From: Aggregatilineales bacterium
Lineage (GTDB): Bacteria > Chloroflexota > Anaerolineae > Aggregatilineales > Phototrophicaceae
DNA length: 64,000 bases
Direction: 5' to 3'
Assembly: GCA_030834905.1 (NCBI GenBank)
Contig: JAUQWZ010000021.1
Span: forward strand, 372,001 to 436,000
Position numbers and translations under genes: made by a program. The stretch's first letter is position 1. Every line of letters begins with the position of its first letter. Shown in pieces: positions 15,957-24,560 of this stretch. The notes beneath the pieces are model-generated. The model saw nothing but the letters and a program-made list of their open reading frames with translations. It did no database searches and was not told where the DNA came from.

Positions 15957-16118
15957 CTAATCGCCTGCTATCGTCATGTCTGCGTACTCAGGCATTCCGG
16001 CTTCGTTTTCCTTTGAGTTGACGCCAATCCGGTGTCGGAAGCTCAGTTCCCCGCCAAATCAGCCGGTCACGCCGAGGATCAGACCAGTCACCACAAGAAG
16101 CCGCCCGCCTCTCTTTTC
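15957..16118 (-). pseudogene. Decayed C-terminus of a DUF2231-like membrane protein
   Basis: On the minus strand this stretch reads GGRLLVVTGLILGVTG, a TGA stop (16059-16061), then FGGELSFRHRIGV and a short polar tail ending at TAG 15957-15959. A hydrophobic helix followed by GW-GGEL-x-RH-GIGV is the usual C-terminal end of DUF2231-type membrane proteins. The in-frame TGA sits where a Trp (TGG) would be expected. No upstream portion of the gene is present, so this looks like a truncated remnant. The match is from memory of the family and needs a search. Confidence 0.42.
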
Positions 16119-16182
16119 CCCCTTCTCCACGTCTCTCTGTTAGAATAGCCGCGTCTTGTGAATCGCTGGAAGTCATTTACCC

Positions 16183-16716
16183 ATGCCGCGCAGCTATATC
16201 ATTCGCCATGCCGAGCCGCTGGATGCCCGGGGCTACATTACCCTCATCAAGGATATTCTGAGCGAAACGCCGCGCGTGGATACGCCCTATGCCCCCGATG
16301 AATTCAACCCCTCGTTTGAGCGCATTCGCGACCGGATCATGGAAGTGCGGGCGACTGATAACTCGCTGTTCCTGGTGGCGGAGGCGGAACACGAGGTCGT
16401 CGGCGCGCTGACCTGCGGCGGCGGCACGCTGCACGCCGACCGCCATATGACGGCGCTGGGCGTTTACGTGGCGCGTGACTGGCGCGACTGCGGCATCGGT
16501 GGGGCGCTGCTGGCGGAAGCGGTCAGGTGGGCGAAAGCCAGCCCGGTGGTGGAACGGGTCGAACTGGAAGTGTATGCCCGGAATGCCCGCGCCATTCATC
16601 TGTACGAAAAACATGGGTTTGAACATGAGGGGCGCAAGCGCCGCCTCTACTATCAGGATGGCGAGCCAATGGATATGCTGATCATGTCACTGCTGCTTGA
16701 GAAGAAACGTGGCTGA
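16183..16716 (+). CDS. GNAT-family N-acetyltransferase
   Basis: A 177-residue GNAT protein. LFLVAEAEHEVVGALTCGGG forms the beta2-beta3 hairpin. LGVYVARDWRDCGIGGALL is motif A with the RDCGIG acetyl-CoA loop. VELEVYARNARAIHLYEKHG with FEHEGRKRRLYY is the usual motif B. It most resembles RimI/PhnO-type small-molecule or protein acetyltransferases. A TAGAAT hexamer at 16141-16146 may be its -10 box. Its stop overlaps the start of the following CPBP protease gene by 8 bases, so the two are translationally coupled. Confidence 0.87.
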   Translation: MPRSYIIRHAEPLDARGYITLIKDILSETPRVDTPYAPDEFNPSFERIRDRIMEVRATDNSLFLVAEAEHEVVGALTCGGGTLHADRHMTALGVYVARDWRDCGIGGALLAEAVRWAKASPVVERVELEVYARNARAIHLYEKHGFEHEGRKRRLYYQDGEPMDMLIMSLLLEKKRG

Positions 16717-17446
16717 GAGACAATCGTTATTCGCGCGTATCGGAACGCTTGAACCAGCGCCGCCGTGGGGACTGGGCGCGGCGCTTGGTACTGTGCTGGT
16801 CGCCTTCGTGCTGGTCGTCGCCGGGACGACGCTGGCGCTGGTTTGGCTGGAAGGACGACCTTTCGCCGAACTTGCCGGATGGACGCTGGCGGGGGGCATC
16901 ACGACGGTATTCGTGCTCCAGACGCGCCGCCGCCCGAACGAACGGGCTGCGCTCAGGCTGGGCGCTGGCGGACCGCCGCTGCCGTTCGTGATGTTCCTCT
17001 GCCTGGGCTTCGCGCTGCTGTTCGATCTGGCGAGTCTGGCGGTGACGGGCGAGTTTCTGTCCGCGCCGGAACTGCTGGCGATCAATCTGCGCGCCGGTGG
17101 GCTACTGGAGTGGGGATTCGCCATCGGCTTTATGCTGCTGGTGCAGCCTCTCGCCGAGGAACTGGTCTTTCGCGGGGTGGGCTTTCCGGCGCTGAGGACG
17201 GCGCTCGGCGCGTGGCTTGGGCTGATCGCCTGCGCCGGGCTGTATGCGCTGTTTCACCTGCTGGCGTACCCGCCGAATTATGACGGTGTCGCTGGTATTA
17301 CGCCGATCTGGTACGGGCTGGCGCTGCCGTTTCTGCAAGGGCTGATCATCAGCGCGGTACGGGCGCACTCCGTCAGCACGCGGGCGGCGATGGCGGCGCA
17401 CGTCGCCTTCGGCATCTTCGCGGTGGTCAAGCTGCTGGTGGGGTGA
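16709..17446 (+). CDS. CPBP-family intramembrane metalloprotease
   Basis: A 245-residue membrane protein with about six to seven hydrophobic segments. The CPBP (CAAX/abortive-infection) motifs are visible: AEELVFRG (EExxxR) at ~150-157, LYALFHLLAYP (Fx-H) at ~180 and AAHVAFGIF near the C-terminus. These are glutamate/histidine-based intramembrane proteases, sometimes implicated in bacteriocin immunity. GTG 16709 was chosen, overlapping the upstream acetyltransferase by 8 bases, with GAGAAG just before it; TTG 16697 is possible. Substrate unknown. Confidence 0.8.
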   Translation: MAERQSLFARIGTLEPAPPWGLGAALGTVLVAFVLVVAGTTLALVWLEGRPFAELAGWTLAGGITTVFVLQTRRRPNERAALRLGAGGPPLPFVMFLCLGFALLFDLASLAVTGEFLSAPELLAINLRAGGLLEWGFAIGFMLLVQPLAEELVFRGVGFPALRTALGAWLGLIACAGLYALFHLLAYPPNYDGVAGITPIWYGLALPFLQGLIISAVRAHSVSTRAAMAAHVAFGIFAVVKLLVG

Positions 17447-17449
17447 AAC

Positions 17450-17560
17450 GGAGCAAAAAAGAAGTAAGGAAAGTAAAGAAAGTGAGAGAAGTACTGAGTG
17501 CTGAGCAAGGGCGCGAACTTCTCTGCGTACTCTGCGATCTCTGCGGTTTGAGCTTTTTTG
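17450..17560. repeat. Purine-rich and GCGAACTTCTCTGCG-type dispersed repeats
   Basis: The spacer after the protease gene contains AGAAGTAAGGAAAGTAAAG and GTACTGAGTGCTGAG, the same repeat type as at 28885-29097, 43667-43722 and 59446-59512. A CTCTGCG-TACTCTGCG tract follows. No coding potential is evident. Confidence 0.6.
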
Positions 17561-17570
17561 AGGCTTGCAG

Positions 17571-18116
17571 TTGAAAACAATTGTCGTTGCTTCGACCAAC
17601 CCGGTCAAAATACAATCGGCGCTGCTTGGCTTCCAGCGCATGTTTCCTGATGAGGTGTTCCACGCCGAAGGGGTTGCTGCGCCTTCGGGCGTGCCCGACC
17701 AGCCTACCGGCGACGCCGAGACGCTGCAAGGGGCGCTGGCGCGCGCCAGCGCTGCCCGCGATCTCGCCCCACAGGGCAGTTACTGGGTCGGCATTGAGGG
17801 GGGCGTCACCGACGACGGCAGCAGCGATGCCGCAGGCGGTATGATGGCGTTCGCTTGGGTGGTGGTGCTGACTCGCGACCGGATAGGCAAAAGCCGCACC
17901 GGCGCGTTCTACCTGCCGGATGAGATCGCCCGGTTGGTGCGCGGCGGCATGGAACTAGGACACGCCGATGACGTGATGTTCGGACGCTCGAATTCCAAGC
18001 AGCAGGATGGCTCGGTTGGCTTGCTGACCGGCGGCGTGATTGATCGCACCCTGTACTATGAACACGCCGTAGTGCTGGCGCTGATTCCGTTTCTGAACCC
18101 ACATCTAAGCTTTTGA
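17571..18116 (+). CDS. YjjX/DUF84-family inosine/xanthosine triphosphatase
   Basis: About 181 residues. VVASTNPVKIQSA begins the ITPase-like fold. SGVPDQPTGDAETLQGALAR and VGIEGGVTDDG are hallmark motifs of the YjjX non-canonical purine NTPase family, as are GHADDVMFGRSNSKQQDGSV and GLLTGGVIDR. These enzymes hydrolyse ITP/XTP and so clean the nucleotide pool. TTG 17571 was chosen because GAGG lies 7 bases upstream and the family starts MKTIVVAS-like; TTG 17565 is possible. Confidence 0.87.
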   Translation: MKTIVVASTNPVKIQSALLGFQRMFPDEVFHAEGVAAPSGVPDQPTGDAETLQGALARASAARDLAPQGSYWVGIEGGVTDDGSSDAAGGMMAFAWVVVLTRDRIGKSRTGAFYLPDEIARLVRGGMELGHADDVMFGRSNSKQQDGSVGLLTGGVIDRTLYYEHAVVLALIPFLNPHLSF

Positions 18117-18199
18117 GGCTCATTTGGCGTGAGTTGACTCGGCTGTTCGACAGCGCTAAACTCTATTTGACCGTTTAAGTAAATTCAAAAGGCAAACCT

Positions 18200-19186
18200 A
18201 TGAACCTGCTGGTGATTGGCGGCACGCGGTTCGTTGGGCGGCATTTTGTCGAGGCGGCACAGGCGCGGGGACACACTATCACCCTGTTTCATCGCGGCAA
18301 GAGCAATGCCGATCTGTTCCCGGAGGTTGAGAAGATACTCGGTGATCGCGAGCTGGATCTGGACAAGCTGAAGGGGCGGCACTGGGACGCGGTTCTGGAT
18401 ACCTGCGGCTATGTGCCGCGCGTGGCGCGCCTGTCGGCTGAGGCGCTGGCGGACGCAGTCGATCATTACGTGTTCATCTCGACAATTTCGGTTTACGCCA
18501 ACCCGGTTCAGGCGGGAGCCAACGAAGACGCGCCGCTGGAGACGATGGCAGACGAAACCAGCGAAGAATTTTCGGAACACTACGGGGCGCTGAAAGTCCT
18601 GTGCGAGCGCGCCGTTGAAGCCGCGCTGCCGGGGCGCGTCCTGATCGTGCGTCCGGGAATGATCGTCGGTCCGCATGACCCAACCGACCGCTTCACCTAC
18701 TGGATGGCGCGGGCGAAGAAAGGCGGCGAAATCCTCGCGCCCGGCGAGCCAGAGCGACAGGCGCAGATGATCGACGCGCGCGATCTGGGCGCGTGGCTCG
18801 TCCACCTGATCGAGCGCAGGCAGGTCGGCACCTTCAATGCCACCGGTCCGGCGGAGACGCTGACATGGGATGCCATGCTGAACACCTGTCAGACCGTCGC
18901 CGGCAGCGAGGCAGCCTTTACCTGGTTGAGTGACGCCTTTTTGCAGGCGCAGGAAGTGCCGATGGAACAGCTTCCGTTCTGGGTGCCGGAGCCGTATGAC
19001 GGCGTGTTTGCCGTCAGCGTGCAGCGGGCGCTGGATGCCGGGCTGACTTATCGCCCGCTGGCGGATACCGTCCGCGATACCCTCAACTGGATCACGCAGC
19101 TTGATCGCCCGCTGCAAATTGGACTTGATCCCGCGCGCGAAGCCGAACTGCTGGCGGCGTGGAAGGCGCAGGCGGCGAGGGGATAG
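18200..19186 (+). CDS. NAD-dependent epimerase/dehydratase family protein (atypical SDR)
   Basis: A 328-residue protein. MNLLVIGGTRFVGRHFVEAA contains the GGTRFVG nucleotide loop of atypical extended SDRs. It has YVFISTISVYANPV (active-site Ser), EHYGALKVLCE (YxxxK) and VRPGMIVGPHDPTDRFTYW. GTFNATGP appears near residue 215. Members resemble isoflavone-reductase and CSP41-like proteins as well as sugar epimerases, so the substrate is open. It sits alone between unrelated genes. Confidence 0.82.
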   Translation: MNLLVIGGTRFVGRHFVEAAQARGHTITLFHRGKSNADLFPEVEKILGDRELDLDKLKGRHWDAVLDTCGYVPRVARLSAEALADAVDHYVFISTISVYANPVQAGANEDAPLETMADETSEEFSEHYGALKVLCERAVEAALPGRVLIVRPGMIVGPHDPTDRFTYWMARAKKGGEILAPGEPERQAQMIDARDLGAWLVHLIERRQVGTFNATGPAETLTWDAMLNTCQTVAGSEAAFTWLSDAFLQAQEVPMEQLPFWVPEPYDGVFAVSVQRALDAGLTYRPLADTVRDTLNWITQLDRPLQIGLDPAREAELLAAWKAQAARG

Positions 19187-19389
19187 CAGGATATGCTGCG
19201 GGGCGGTTCGGCGTTCATGCAATATCCAGACAGCCCTGCATCTTTCCCAAAATTGCCCCCGGCGCAAAATTGGCGGCTATAATCCAGGCTGTAGGCGTTC
19301 CCCACCGCTGACAGATGCGCGATGGATGCTGCATACACTGATCGCTCGAATCACCTTCCATGAGCGCTGGCACTTCTGCCGAGGGCACG

Positions 19390-19899
19390 ATGTCGCTGCT
19401 AATCCAAACTCCACGACTGGATTTATTTCCCTGTCCGCCGCAGGCTGCGCGAACCGCCTATGGCGGCAAGCGCCAGTTGGAAAGCCTGTTTGGGGCGCAG
19501 ATCGCCAGTGACTGGCTGAGCAAAGAGGCGCGCGGCTTGATCACCTATTACGCCCAGTGGCTGGAGCATGACCCGAAGATGCTGGGATGGGGCTTGTGGC
19601 TGCTCAAACACCGCGCCGACCGGGTGATCATCGGTTCATCGGGGTTCAAGGGCAAGCCCGATTACCACGGACAGATCGAGATCGGCTACGGCATCGGCTC
19701 GTCATACTGGCGGCAGGGCTACACCTTTGAGGCGGCGGCGGCGCTGGTGGACTGGGCGTTTCAGCAGCCGGGTGTGCGGCGCATTATCGCCGAATGTCTG
19801 GTCAACAATACCGGGTCGATCCGTATTCTGGAAAAGCTCGGCATGACGCGCACTGGCATTGAAGTCGATTACATCAAGTGGAAGCTCGACAAAGCCTGA
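19390..19899 (+). CDS. GNAT-family acetyltransferase (RimJ/RimL-like)
   Basis: A 169-residue GNAT. LLIQTPRLDLFPCPP is the typical RimJ/RimL-type N-terminus (xxTxRLxL). IEIGYGIGSSYWRQGYTFEA is motif A (GYxxxxxxxxxGYxxEA), and IIAECLVNNTGSIRILEKLG is motif B. It likely acetylates a protein N-terminus or small amine. ATG 19390 has GAGGG at 19381-19385; an in-frame ATG at 19360 is an alternative. A TATAAT hexamer at 19278-19283 may be its -10 box. Confidence 0.82.
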   Translation: MSLLIQTPRLDLFPCPPQAARTAYGGKRQLESLFGAQIASDWLSKEARGLITYYAQWLEHDPKMLGWGLWLLKHRADRVIIGSSGFKGKPDYHGQIEIGYGIGSSYWRQGYTFEAAAALVDWAFQQPGVRRIIAECLVNNTGSIRILEKLGMTRTGIEVDYIKWKLDKA

Positions 19900-19927
19900 C
19901 TAACCGAGTGGAGTTTATCCAACCAAC

Positions 19928-20272
19928 ATGGGCAGCTTAAACGGAACTGGCGGCTGGTATTCGTTTGAAGGTGGTAAAACTATCGGCGCGCGCGGCAGCG
20001 AGGGCGGCACGATTGTGCGCGACGAAGAACACGGCGACGGCGCGCGCATCACGCTGGAGCGCGAGACGCTGCACCGGGTGCCGTTCGCCATCACCTGCGG
20101 CATTTACGGCTGGATGGTACACACCCGCTTTTTCGCCGATGAGCCGACCGCATTCGATGCCTTTGACTCGATGCGGCGCTCAATAGGCACCATCCTGACG
20201 CTGCTGGCGCGTGAACCGGACGGCGACTCGGTCTCCGAAGCAATCGACGAGTTCGTGGAGAAGTACCCTTAG
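19928..20272 (+). CDS. Conserved-looking hypothetical protein, 114 aa
   Basis: I do not recognise this family. It opens MGSLNGTGGWYSFEGGKTI and continues with alternating acidic and basic patches, a hydrophobic core (VPFAITCGIYGWMVHTRFF) and a helical C-terminus (AFDSMRRSIGTILTLLARE). It has no signal peptide or transmembrane segment. Codon use matches the neighbours and it follows the acetyltransferase by 28 bases on the same strand, so it is likely a real cytoplasmic protein in the same unit. Confidence 0.6.
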   Translation: MGSLNGTGGWYSFEGGKTIGARGSEGGTIVRDEEHGDGARITLERETLHRVPFAITCGIYGWMVHTRFFADEPTAFDAFDSMRRSIGTILTLLAREPDGDSVSEAIDEFVEKYP

Positions 20273-20345
20273 CGACGATAGTATTTTTCGCCATCGTATG
20301 TTCGTCGCCTCATGCAGCGCCAACGCGATAGGCGTCTTTGTGCGT

Positions 20346-20561
20346 TTATTCGATGGGCTGCGCCGTTACTGCGAGAGGCAGTGTGAGCTTGTCCCGATCA
20401 TGCTTGCCAAAATTGAAAATGGCAAAGCCGACAACTCGACCATCTACCGTTCGGCGCTCAAACAAATCGTCGTCAATTTCCTCTAAGCTGGCGGGGGCTT
20501 CTTCGAAGGTGACTTCTAGGAAATCACCCTCCTGGTCATACCATACTTTCACTGCTGCCAT
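20346..20561 (-). CDS. DUF2283-family small protein
   Basis: A 71-residue protein: MAAVKVWYDQEGDFLEVTFE, an acidic stretch EEIDDDLFERRTVDGRVVGF, then AIFNFGK. The pattern YD-x(2)-D-x-L-x-(I/V) with a later DGRVVG(F/I) is typical of DUF2283. Family members commonly follow a small nuclease-like gene (DUF4258/PBECR type). AGAAGGGA precedes the start. Here the partner gene directly upstream is reduced to a fragment (20549-20743) whose stop overlaps this start by 13 bases. Confidence 0.75.
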   Translation of the reverse strand: MAAVKVWYDQEGDFLEVTFEEAPASLEEIDDDLFERRTVDGRVVGFAIFNFGKHDRDKLTLPLAVTAQPIE

Positions 20562-20743
20562 ATCACGGTTCCCTTCTTCTGACGGCTGCTGAAGAATACA
20601 GTGAGAACAAAAGCATCATTGTCCAGCATCTTAACGGCAACGAGCATGTATTTCTTCATTGGACACGGCGTGTATTCCTTTGCGGCGTGGCGGCTCAAAC
20701 TGCTTTTTGCGGTATCATTTCCAATATAGATTCCATTTTGTGG
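20549..20743 (-). pseudogene. 5'-truncated remnant of the DUF2283 partner (DUF4258/PBECR-like)
   Basis: On the minus strand this frame reads ...KYMLVAVKMLDNDAFVLTVF, FSSRQKKGTVIW, QQ, stop at 20549-20551. The K-Y-L-VVVK ... DDAFVLTAYFTD-x-KKG-x-(V/L)-W pattern is the usual C-terminal half of the small RNase-like partner encoded before DUF2283 genes. Only about 64 codons remain and no proper start is present: an in-frame stop lies at about 20744 and the plus-strand enoyl-CoA hydratase gene begins immediately beyond. ATG 20659 could at most make a 36-residue peptide. Confidence 0.5.
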
Positions 20744-20751
20744 AGATCACA

Positions 20752-21525
20752 ATGCCTTATGAGATGATTTTAACCGAAACGCCCGCGCCCGGCGTCGGGC
20801 TGGCGCGGCTCAATCGCCCGCAGGCGCTGAACGCCCTCAACAGCCAGATTACCCGCGAAATCTTCGACGCGCTTGAAGCCTTCGACCGCGACGACAGCAT
20901 TGGCTGCATCATCCTGACCGGCAGCGATAAAGCCTTCGCCGCCGGAGCCGACATCAAGCAGATGGCTGACACCGACGCCGTCGGCATGATGGGTGACGAC
21001 TTCACCGACTGGTCGCGGATGTCGCGCGTGGGCAAGCCGATCATCGCGGCGGTCAGCGGCTGGGTGCTGGGCGGCGGCTGCGAGATGGCGATGATGTGCG
21101 ACCTGATCGTCGCCTCGGAGACGGCGAAATTCGGACAGCCGGAGATCAGCATCGGCATTATACCCGGCGCGGGCGGCACGCAGCGCCTGACGCGGGCTGT
21201 CGGTAAGGCGGTGGCGATGGAAGTGATGCTCGGCAGCCGTAACCTGACCGCCCTGGAAGCCCAGACCGCCGGGCTGGTCAACTGGGTTGCGCCCGTCGAG
21301 ACGTATCTTGACGAAGCGATCCAGCTTGCCAGCAAAATCGCCGAAATGCCGCGCGTCGCCGTCCGGCTGATTAAAGACGCGGTCAACAAGGCGGAAGAAC
21401 TGCCGCTGTCTGCCGGGCTGGATTACGAGAAGCGCAATTTCTATCTCGCCTTCGCTACCGAAGATAAGACCGAAGGGATGACCGCCTTCGTGGAGAAACG
21501 TAAACCTCAATGGAAACATCGCTGA
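20752..21525 (+). CDS. Enoyl-CoA hydratase/isomerase (crotonase) family
   Basis: A 257-residue crotonase. LNRPQALNALNSQI, then AFAAGADIKQMA is the oxyanion-hole and CoA-binding region. GWVLGGGCEMAMMCDL holds the first catalytic Glu, and QPEISIGIIPGAGGTQRL the second Glu and conserved end. Both acidic residues are present, so genuine enoyl-CoA hydratase activity in fatty-acid or amino-acid breakdown is likely. ATG 20752 has GGAG 7 bases before it. The following gene overlaps it by 16 bases. Confidence 0.92.
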   Translation: MPYEMILTETPAPGVGLARLNRPQALNALNSQITREIFDALEAFDRDDSIGCIILTGSDKAFAAGADIKQMADTDAVGMMGDDFTDWSRMSRVGKPIIAAVSGWVLGGGCEMAMMCDLIVASETAKFGQPEISIGIIPGAGGTQRLTRAVGKAVAMEVMLGSRNLTALEAQTAGLVNWVAPVETYLDEAIQLASKIAEMPRVAVRLIKDAVNKAEELPLSAGLDYEKRNFYLAFATEDKTEGMTAFVEKRKPQWKHR

Positions 21526-22181
21526 CGGTTTTGTATACGGCGAATCTGCGCGGCGATCTCGAACTGCTGCCGCGCCTGTACAGCTTCATCAAGCAGATGA
21601 AGGCGTACTTTAGCGAAGACGCCGTACCGCTTTGCCCGGATGACCCGGCACCAGCCAACCCGGAGGGGCGCATCCTGCTGGTCGATCTGGGCGCAAGCTG
21701 CGCGCCGGATGTGTGGCACTGCTCGGTCACGGGCGGGCGCTCGACGCTGGTTGTGCTCGACAGCATGGGCTATGACGCCGCCAGCGTGACTGGCTTCCTC
21801 ACCCCGGACGGGCGCGCCAAACTGAACGGTATGGTGCGGATGGCGCTGGTTGATGAAGCCCATCCCACGCGCCGAGACTGGATTCAACTGCTTTCAGCGC
21901 CGGGGCAGGTCGGTTCACCCACCCTCCTGGCAGCCCATGAGATAGCCATCCTGCTTCAGCCTACCGCCGCCACGACTTTCGCGGATCACAGGCTGTCGCT
22001 TGCCAGCGTCGCCGCCGGTCAGATCGGCGCTGCCCGCATCTGCCTGAAAAAGCTGCCGTATGAGCTTGAAGAAACGATGGTTTTTGACCTGCCAAAACGG
22101 ACGCCGCCCGATCCCACTATCGCCGGTATTGTCGATCTGGTGACCGGCGAAGCGCGTCACGTCCAGAAGAAGCGCGCCTGA
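21510..22181 (+). CDS. Unknown protein with a degenerate UshA/metallophosphoesterase-like N-terminus
   Basis: A 223-residue protein overlapping the end of the enoyl-CoA hydratase gene by 16 bases. Its start, LTVLYTANLRGDLELLPRLY followed by ILLVDLGASC, follows the spacing of 5'-nucleotidase-like metallophosphoesterases (TxxNxRGxLExxPRL ... LLLDxGxx). The metal-binding Asp/His/Asn set (DxH, GNHE/D) is missing, so catalysis is doubtful. The rest (YDAASVTGFLTPDGR ...) is unfamiliar. It is cytoplasmic by appearance. The family call is tentative. Confidence 0.5.
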   Translation: METSLTVLYTANLRGDLELLPRLYSFIKQMKAYFSEDAVPLCPDDPAPANPEGRILLVDLGASCAPDVWHCSVTGGRSTLVVLDSMGYDAASVTGFLTPDGRAKLNGMVRMALVDEAHPTRRDWIQLLSAPGQVGSPTLLAAHEIAILLQPTAATTFADHRLSLASVAAGQIGAARICLKKLPYELEETMVFDLPKRTPPDPTIAGIVDLVTGEARHVQKKRA

Positions 22182-22207
22182 GCAGTATAATCACAGTTTA
22201 ACGCGAA

Positions 22208-22230
22208 GAGGCGCAGCATGTCTGCGCCTC
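22208..22230. terminator. Palindrome between convergent genes, possible bidirectional terminator
   Basis: GAGGCGCAG, CATGT loop, CTGCGCCTC. It lies in the 78-base space between a plus-strand gene ending at 22181 and a minus-strand gene ending at 22260. There is no T-run, so termination is uncertain. It also belongs to the GGGGCGCA palindrome family. Confidence 0.5.
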
Positions 22231-22259
22231 CTGGAGCCTTGCAGGATAGGTAGCGGGGC

Positions 22260-23417
22260 TTACCCGCCGATGGTGACCACTGCCTGGCTGGTCGCTTCCA
22301 GCCCTTCGGCGTTGCGCGCCGTCAGCACATAAGTGACAGTATTGAGCGCGCCTTCCGGCAGCGGCACCGAAACCGACCCCGACAGCGGAAGCTGCACGTA
22401 AGTCAGTCCGGGCTGGTTTCCGGTGAGAACTTCCGAAATCTGCACCGTCGTCGCCTCAGCCACGCTCCAGGTCAGCGTGACATTCGCGCCAGCCGCAACG
22501 CTGGATGGGCTGACGGTGAAAGTGGTAATCTGCGGACCGCCTTCGACCGACGTGGTGACATTCTCAGATGTTTCCTCGGCTGTTTCCGCCTCTTCCGTCG
22601 CTTCGGGCGCGGTCGCGCCGCCCGGCGTGAAAGTCGGGGCGATGACCGGAGTCGGCTCCAGTGTCGGCAGGTTCAGTTCGCCGGTCACGGGGACGACCAG
22701 TTCTTCGCTGGCGTAGATGGTGCCATCGAGCACGCCAACCACGCTCAAACGCAGGCGCACAGCGGCTTCGGTCAGCGGCGTCACTGGCGAGACTGCGCCG
22801 GTGCCTTCCGAGGCGACATACAGGGTTGGGCGCGGCAGTTCGACGTTCACAACCTGATCTTCCGTCAGCACCTGCTCGAAGATGAGCGTGGTATCTGGCA
22901 GCCGATCCTCCACTTCCCAGGTCACTTCAATGGTGGCATTACGGCGGGTCAGATCGGCGGCAGCGACGCCGGTTGATGTCGTCGTGAAGGCGGTAATCGC
23001 CGGTTCGACCTCGCCAGCGTCGTCATAAGGGATCATCAGGTACTGCTGATCGAGGATATTGCGCCCGCTGAGCAGCGTCAGGCGGAAGGTTGGTTCGGCG
23101 AAGCTCAACGGATCGAGCATCGTCACCTCACGCTCGCCAATCGGCGGCAGGCTTTCGCCTTCGTTGAGCACTGAAACCCAGCCGTTCTGACGCCAGTAGT
23201 CGAGGGCAAGGCTTTGCCCCTGTCCGACGTTGACGATGTACCATGACACGGTCACAGTGGCATCGCCCGCCTCTACATCAGCAAAGGGGACAGACGCGAG
23301 ATCGCTCTCGAACTGGACAATCGCCGGGATAAAAGGACTTGTTTGCGCGCTGGCTACACTAAATGATACGACCAATAAGATTGCAAGAACCACAACTCCC
23401 GCAATTCTGGTTCTCAT
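22260..23417 (-). CDS. Exported protein with Ig-like C-terminal domain
   Basis: A 385-residue protein. The N-terminus MRTRIAGVVVLAILLVVSFS with VASAQ is a Sec signal peptide. The middle holds repeated beta-sandwich-like segments (TVTVSWYIVNVGQGQ; ATIEVTWEVEDRLPDTTL). An acidic, Pro/Thr-rich linker (PTLEPTPVIAPTFTPGG onward) leads to a C-terminal Ig-like fold (FTVSPSSVAAGANVTLTW ... YVLTARNAEGLEATSQAVV). It is probably a cell-surface or secreted structural protein. AAGGAG 7 bases before ATG 23417 fixes the start. No catalytic motif was seen. Confidence 0.75.
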   Translation of the reverse strand: MRTRIAGVVVLAILLVVSFSVASAQTSPFIPAIVQFESDLASVPFADVEAGDATVTVSWYIVNVGQGQSLALDYWRQNGWVSVLNEGESLPPIGEREVTMLDPLSFAEPTFRLTLLSGRNILDQQYLMIPYDDAGEVEPAITAFTTTSTGVAAADLTRRNATIEVTWEVEDRLPDTTLIFEQVLTEDQVVNVELPRPTLYVASEGTGAVSPVTPLTEAAVRLRLSVVGVLDGTIYASEELVVPVTGELNLPTLEPTPVIAPTFTPGGATAPEATEEAETAEETSENVTTSVEGGPQITTFTVSPSSVAAGANVTLTWSVAEATTVQISEVLTGNQPGLTYVQLPLSGSVSVPLPEGALNTVTYVLTARNAEGLEATSQAVVTIGG

Positions 23418-23457
23418 GCAACTGCTCCTTGTCATTAATCCGCTCTGTAAGTCTAAT

Positions 23458-23485
23458 GATATACCGATTGTGGCTGCGGGTACAA
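23458..23485 (-). promoter_or_regulatory. Candidate promoter of the Ig-like protein gene
   Basis: On the minus strand TTGTAC (23480-23485), a 16-base spacer and TATATC (23458-23463). It lies 40 bases before the start codon. Both boxes match the sigma-70 consensus only in part. Confidence 0.35.
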
Positions 23486-23537
23486 GTTATGGCTTAATGT
23501 TTCTGCCCCGCGCGCCGTCTGATATACAGGTTGGCTG

Positions 23538-24353
23538 TTATCCGCCAATGTTCTTGAGCAGCGCCCCGACGACATAGGCGACGACGGCAGCAAAACCACC
23601 CACCAGCAGCATTTCCATGCCGCTTCGGATCGCGTTCAGGTGAGTCACATAGACTTTGGCAGCCCCCAGCAGAAACAGGGCAACACCCGCCGAGAGGATC
23701 GAAATGATGAACGCGGTATCGGTGGCGATGGGCGTCACCAGCCCGATGACATAGACCGCCAGCGGCATCGAGCCAGCAACGATGAAGGCGAGGAAGGTTG
23801 CGATGGCGTTGTAAATCGGCGAACCATCATCCTCTAGCATATTCAGTTCTTCGACCATCATCGTATGCACCCAACGCGCTTTGTTGGCGCTCTGGATGGC
23901 AACCAACTGCTGCGCTTCTTCCTGCGTGTAGCCGCCCTGGAGATACAGCGCCATCAGTTCAGCTTTTTGCCCCTCGGCAAAGTTGTCGATTTCCCACGCC
24001 TGCCGTTTGGCTTCCTTGTGATAAAACTCGCGCTCGCTCTTGGTCGATAGATAGTCGCCGGTGCCCATCGAAAAGCCGTCCGCCAGCAGATTGGCGATAC
24101 CCAGAATGAGAATGATCGACGCGCCCAACTGTGCGCCAGCAACGCCGCTGACGACGGCAAAGGTCGTGATGATGCCATCCAGACCGCCATAGACGATGCT
24201 CTTGATGTACGTCCCCATCAGGCTGGGGCGCTCGTCTGTTCGCGCCGTCAGGGCGGCAGCCACCGCCGCCGGATCGTGCAGGTGACCGGCGGTAGCGGTA
24301 TCACCCGTTCTGAACGCCTCGCGAGCTTGATCCAGTCGTTTGGTGAAACTCAT
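23538..24353 (-). CDS. VIT1/CCC1-family iron/manganese transporter
   Basis: A 271-residue membrane protein. [20 protein letters not shown] is the typical TM1 of VIT1/CCC1 transporters, followed by [20 protein letters not shown] with the family's D-GFSMG-YL signature. A long cytoplasmic helical segment rich in Glu/Lys (residues ~110-165) corresponds to the metal-binding domain. Three more membrane helices close the protein. It probably exports or sequesters Fe or Mn. ATG 24353 (MSFTKRL) was chosen over an upstream ATG at 24407. Confidence 0.87.
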   Translation of the reverse strand: MSFTKRLDQAREAFRTGDTATAGHLHDPAAVAAALTARTDERPSLMGTYIKSIVYGGLDGIITTFAVVSGVAGAQLGASIILILGIANLLADGFSMGTGDYLSTKSEREFYHKEAKRQAWEIDNFAEGQKAELMALYLQGGYTQEEAQQLVAIQSANKARWVHTMMVEELNMLEDDGSPIYNAIATFLAFIVAGSMPLAVYVIGLVTPIATDTAFIISILSAGVALFLLGAAKVYVTHLNAIRSGMEMLLVGGFAAVVAYVVGALLKNIGG

Positions 24354-24560
24354 CGCTTGTCGCTTTCGGTTAGGGGCTGTGTGGGCGCTGTCGTAGGTTA
24401 CCAACACGAAACCGATTTTAGCCTGTCGTGTCGATTCCTGCCAGCAGGAACGGCAGGCTGCGGGTGAGATTGCGTAACCCGATCAGGGCTGATTCGGGTG
24501 TGAAGCTCACGCGCGGATTACCTGTTCTGACCCATTAAATGCCACTTATGAACCTCGCCA

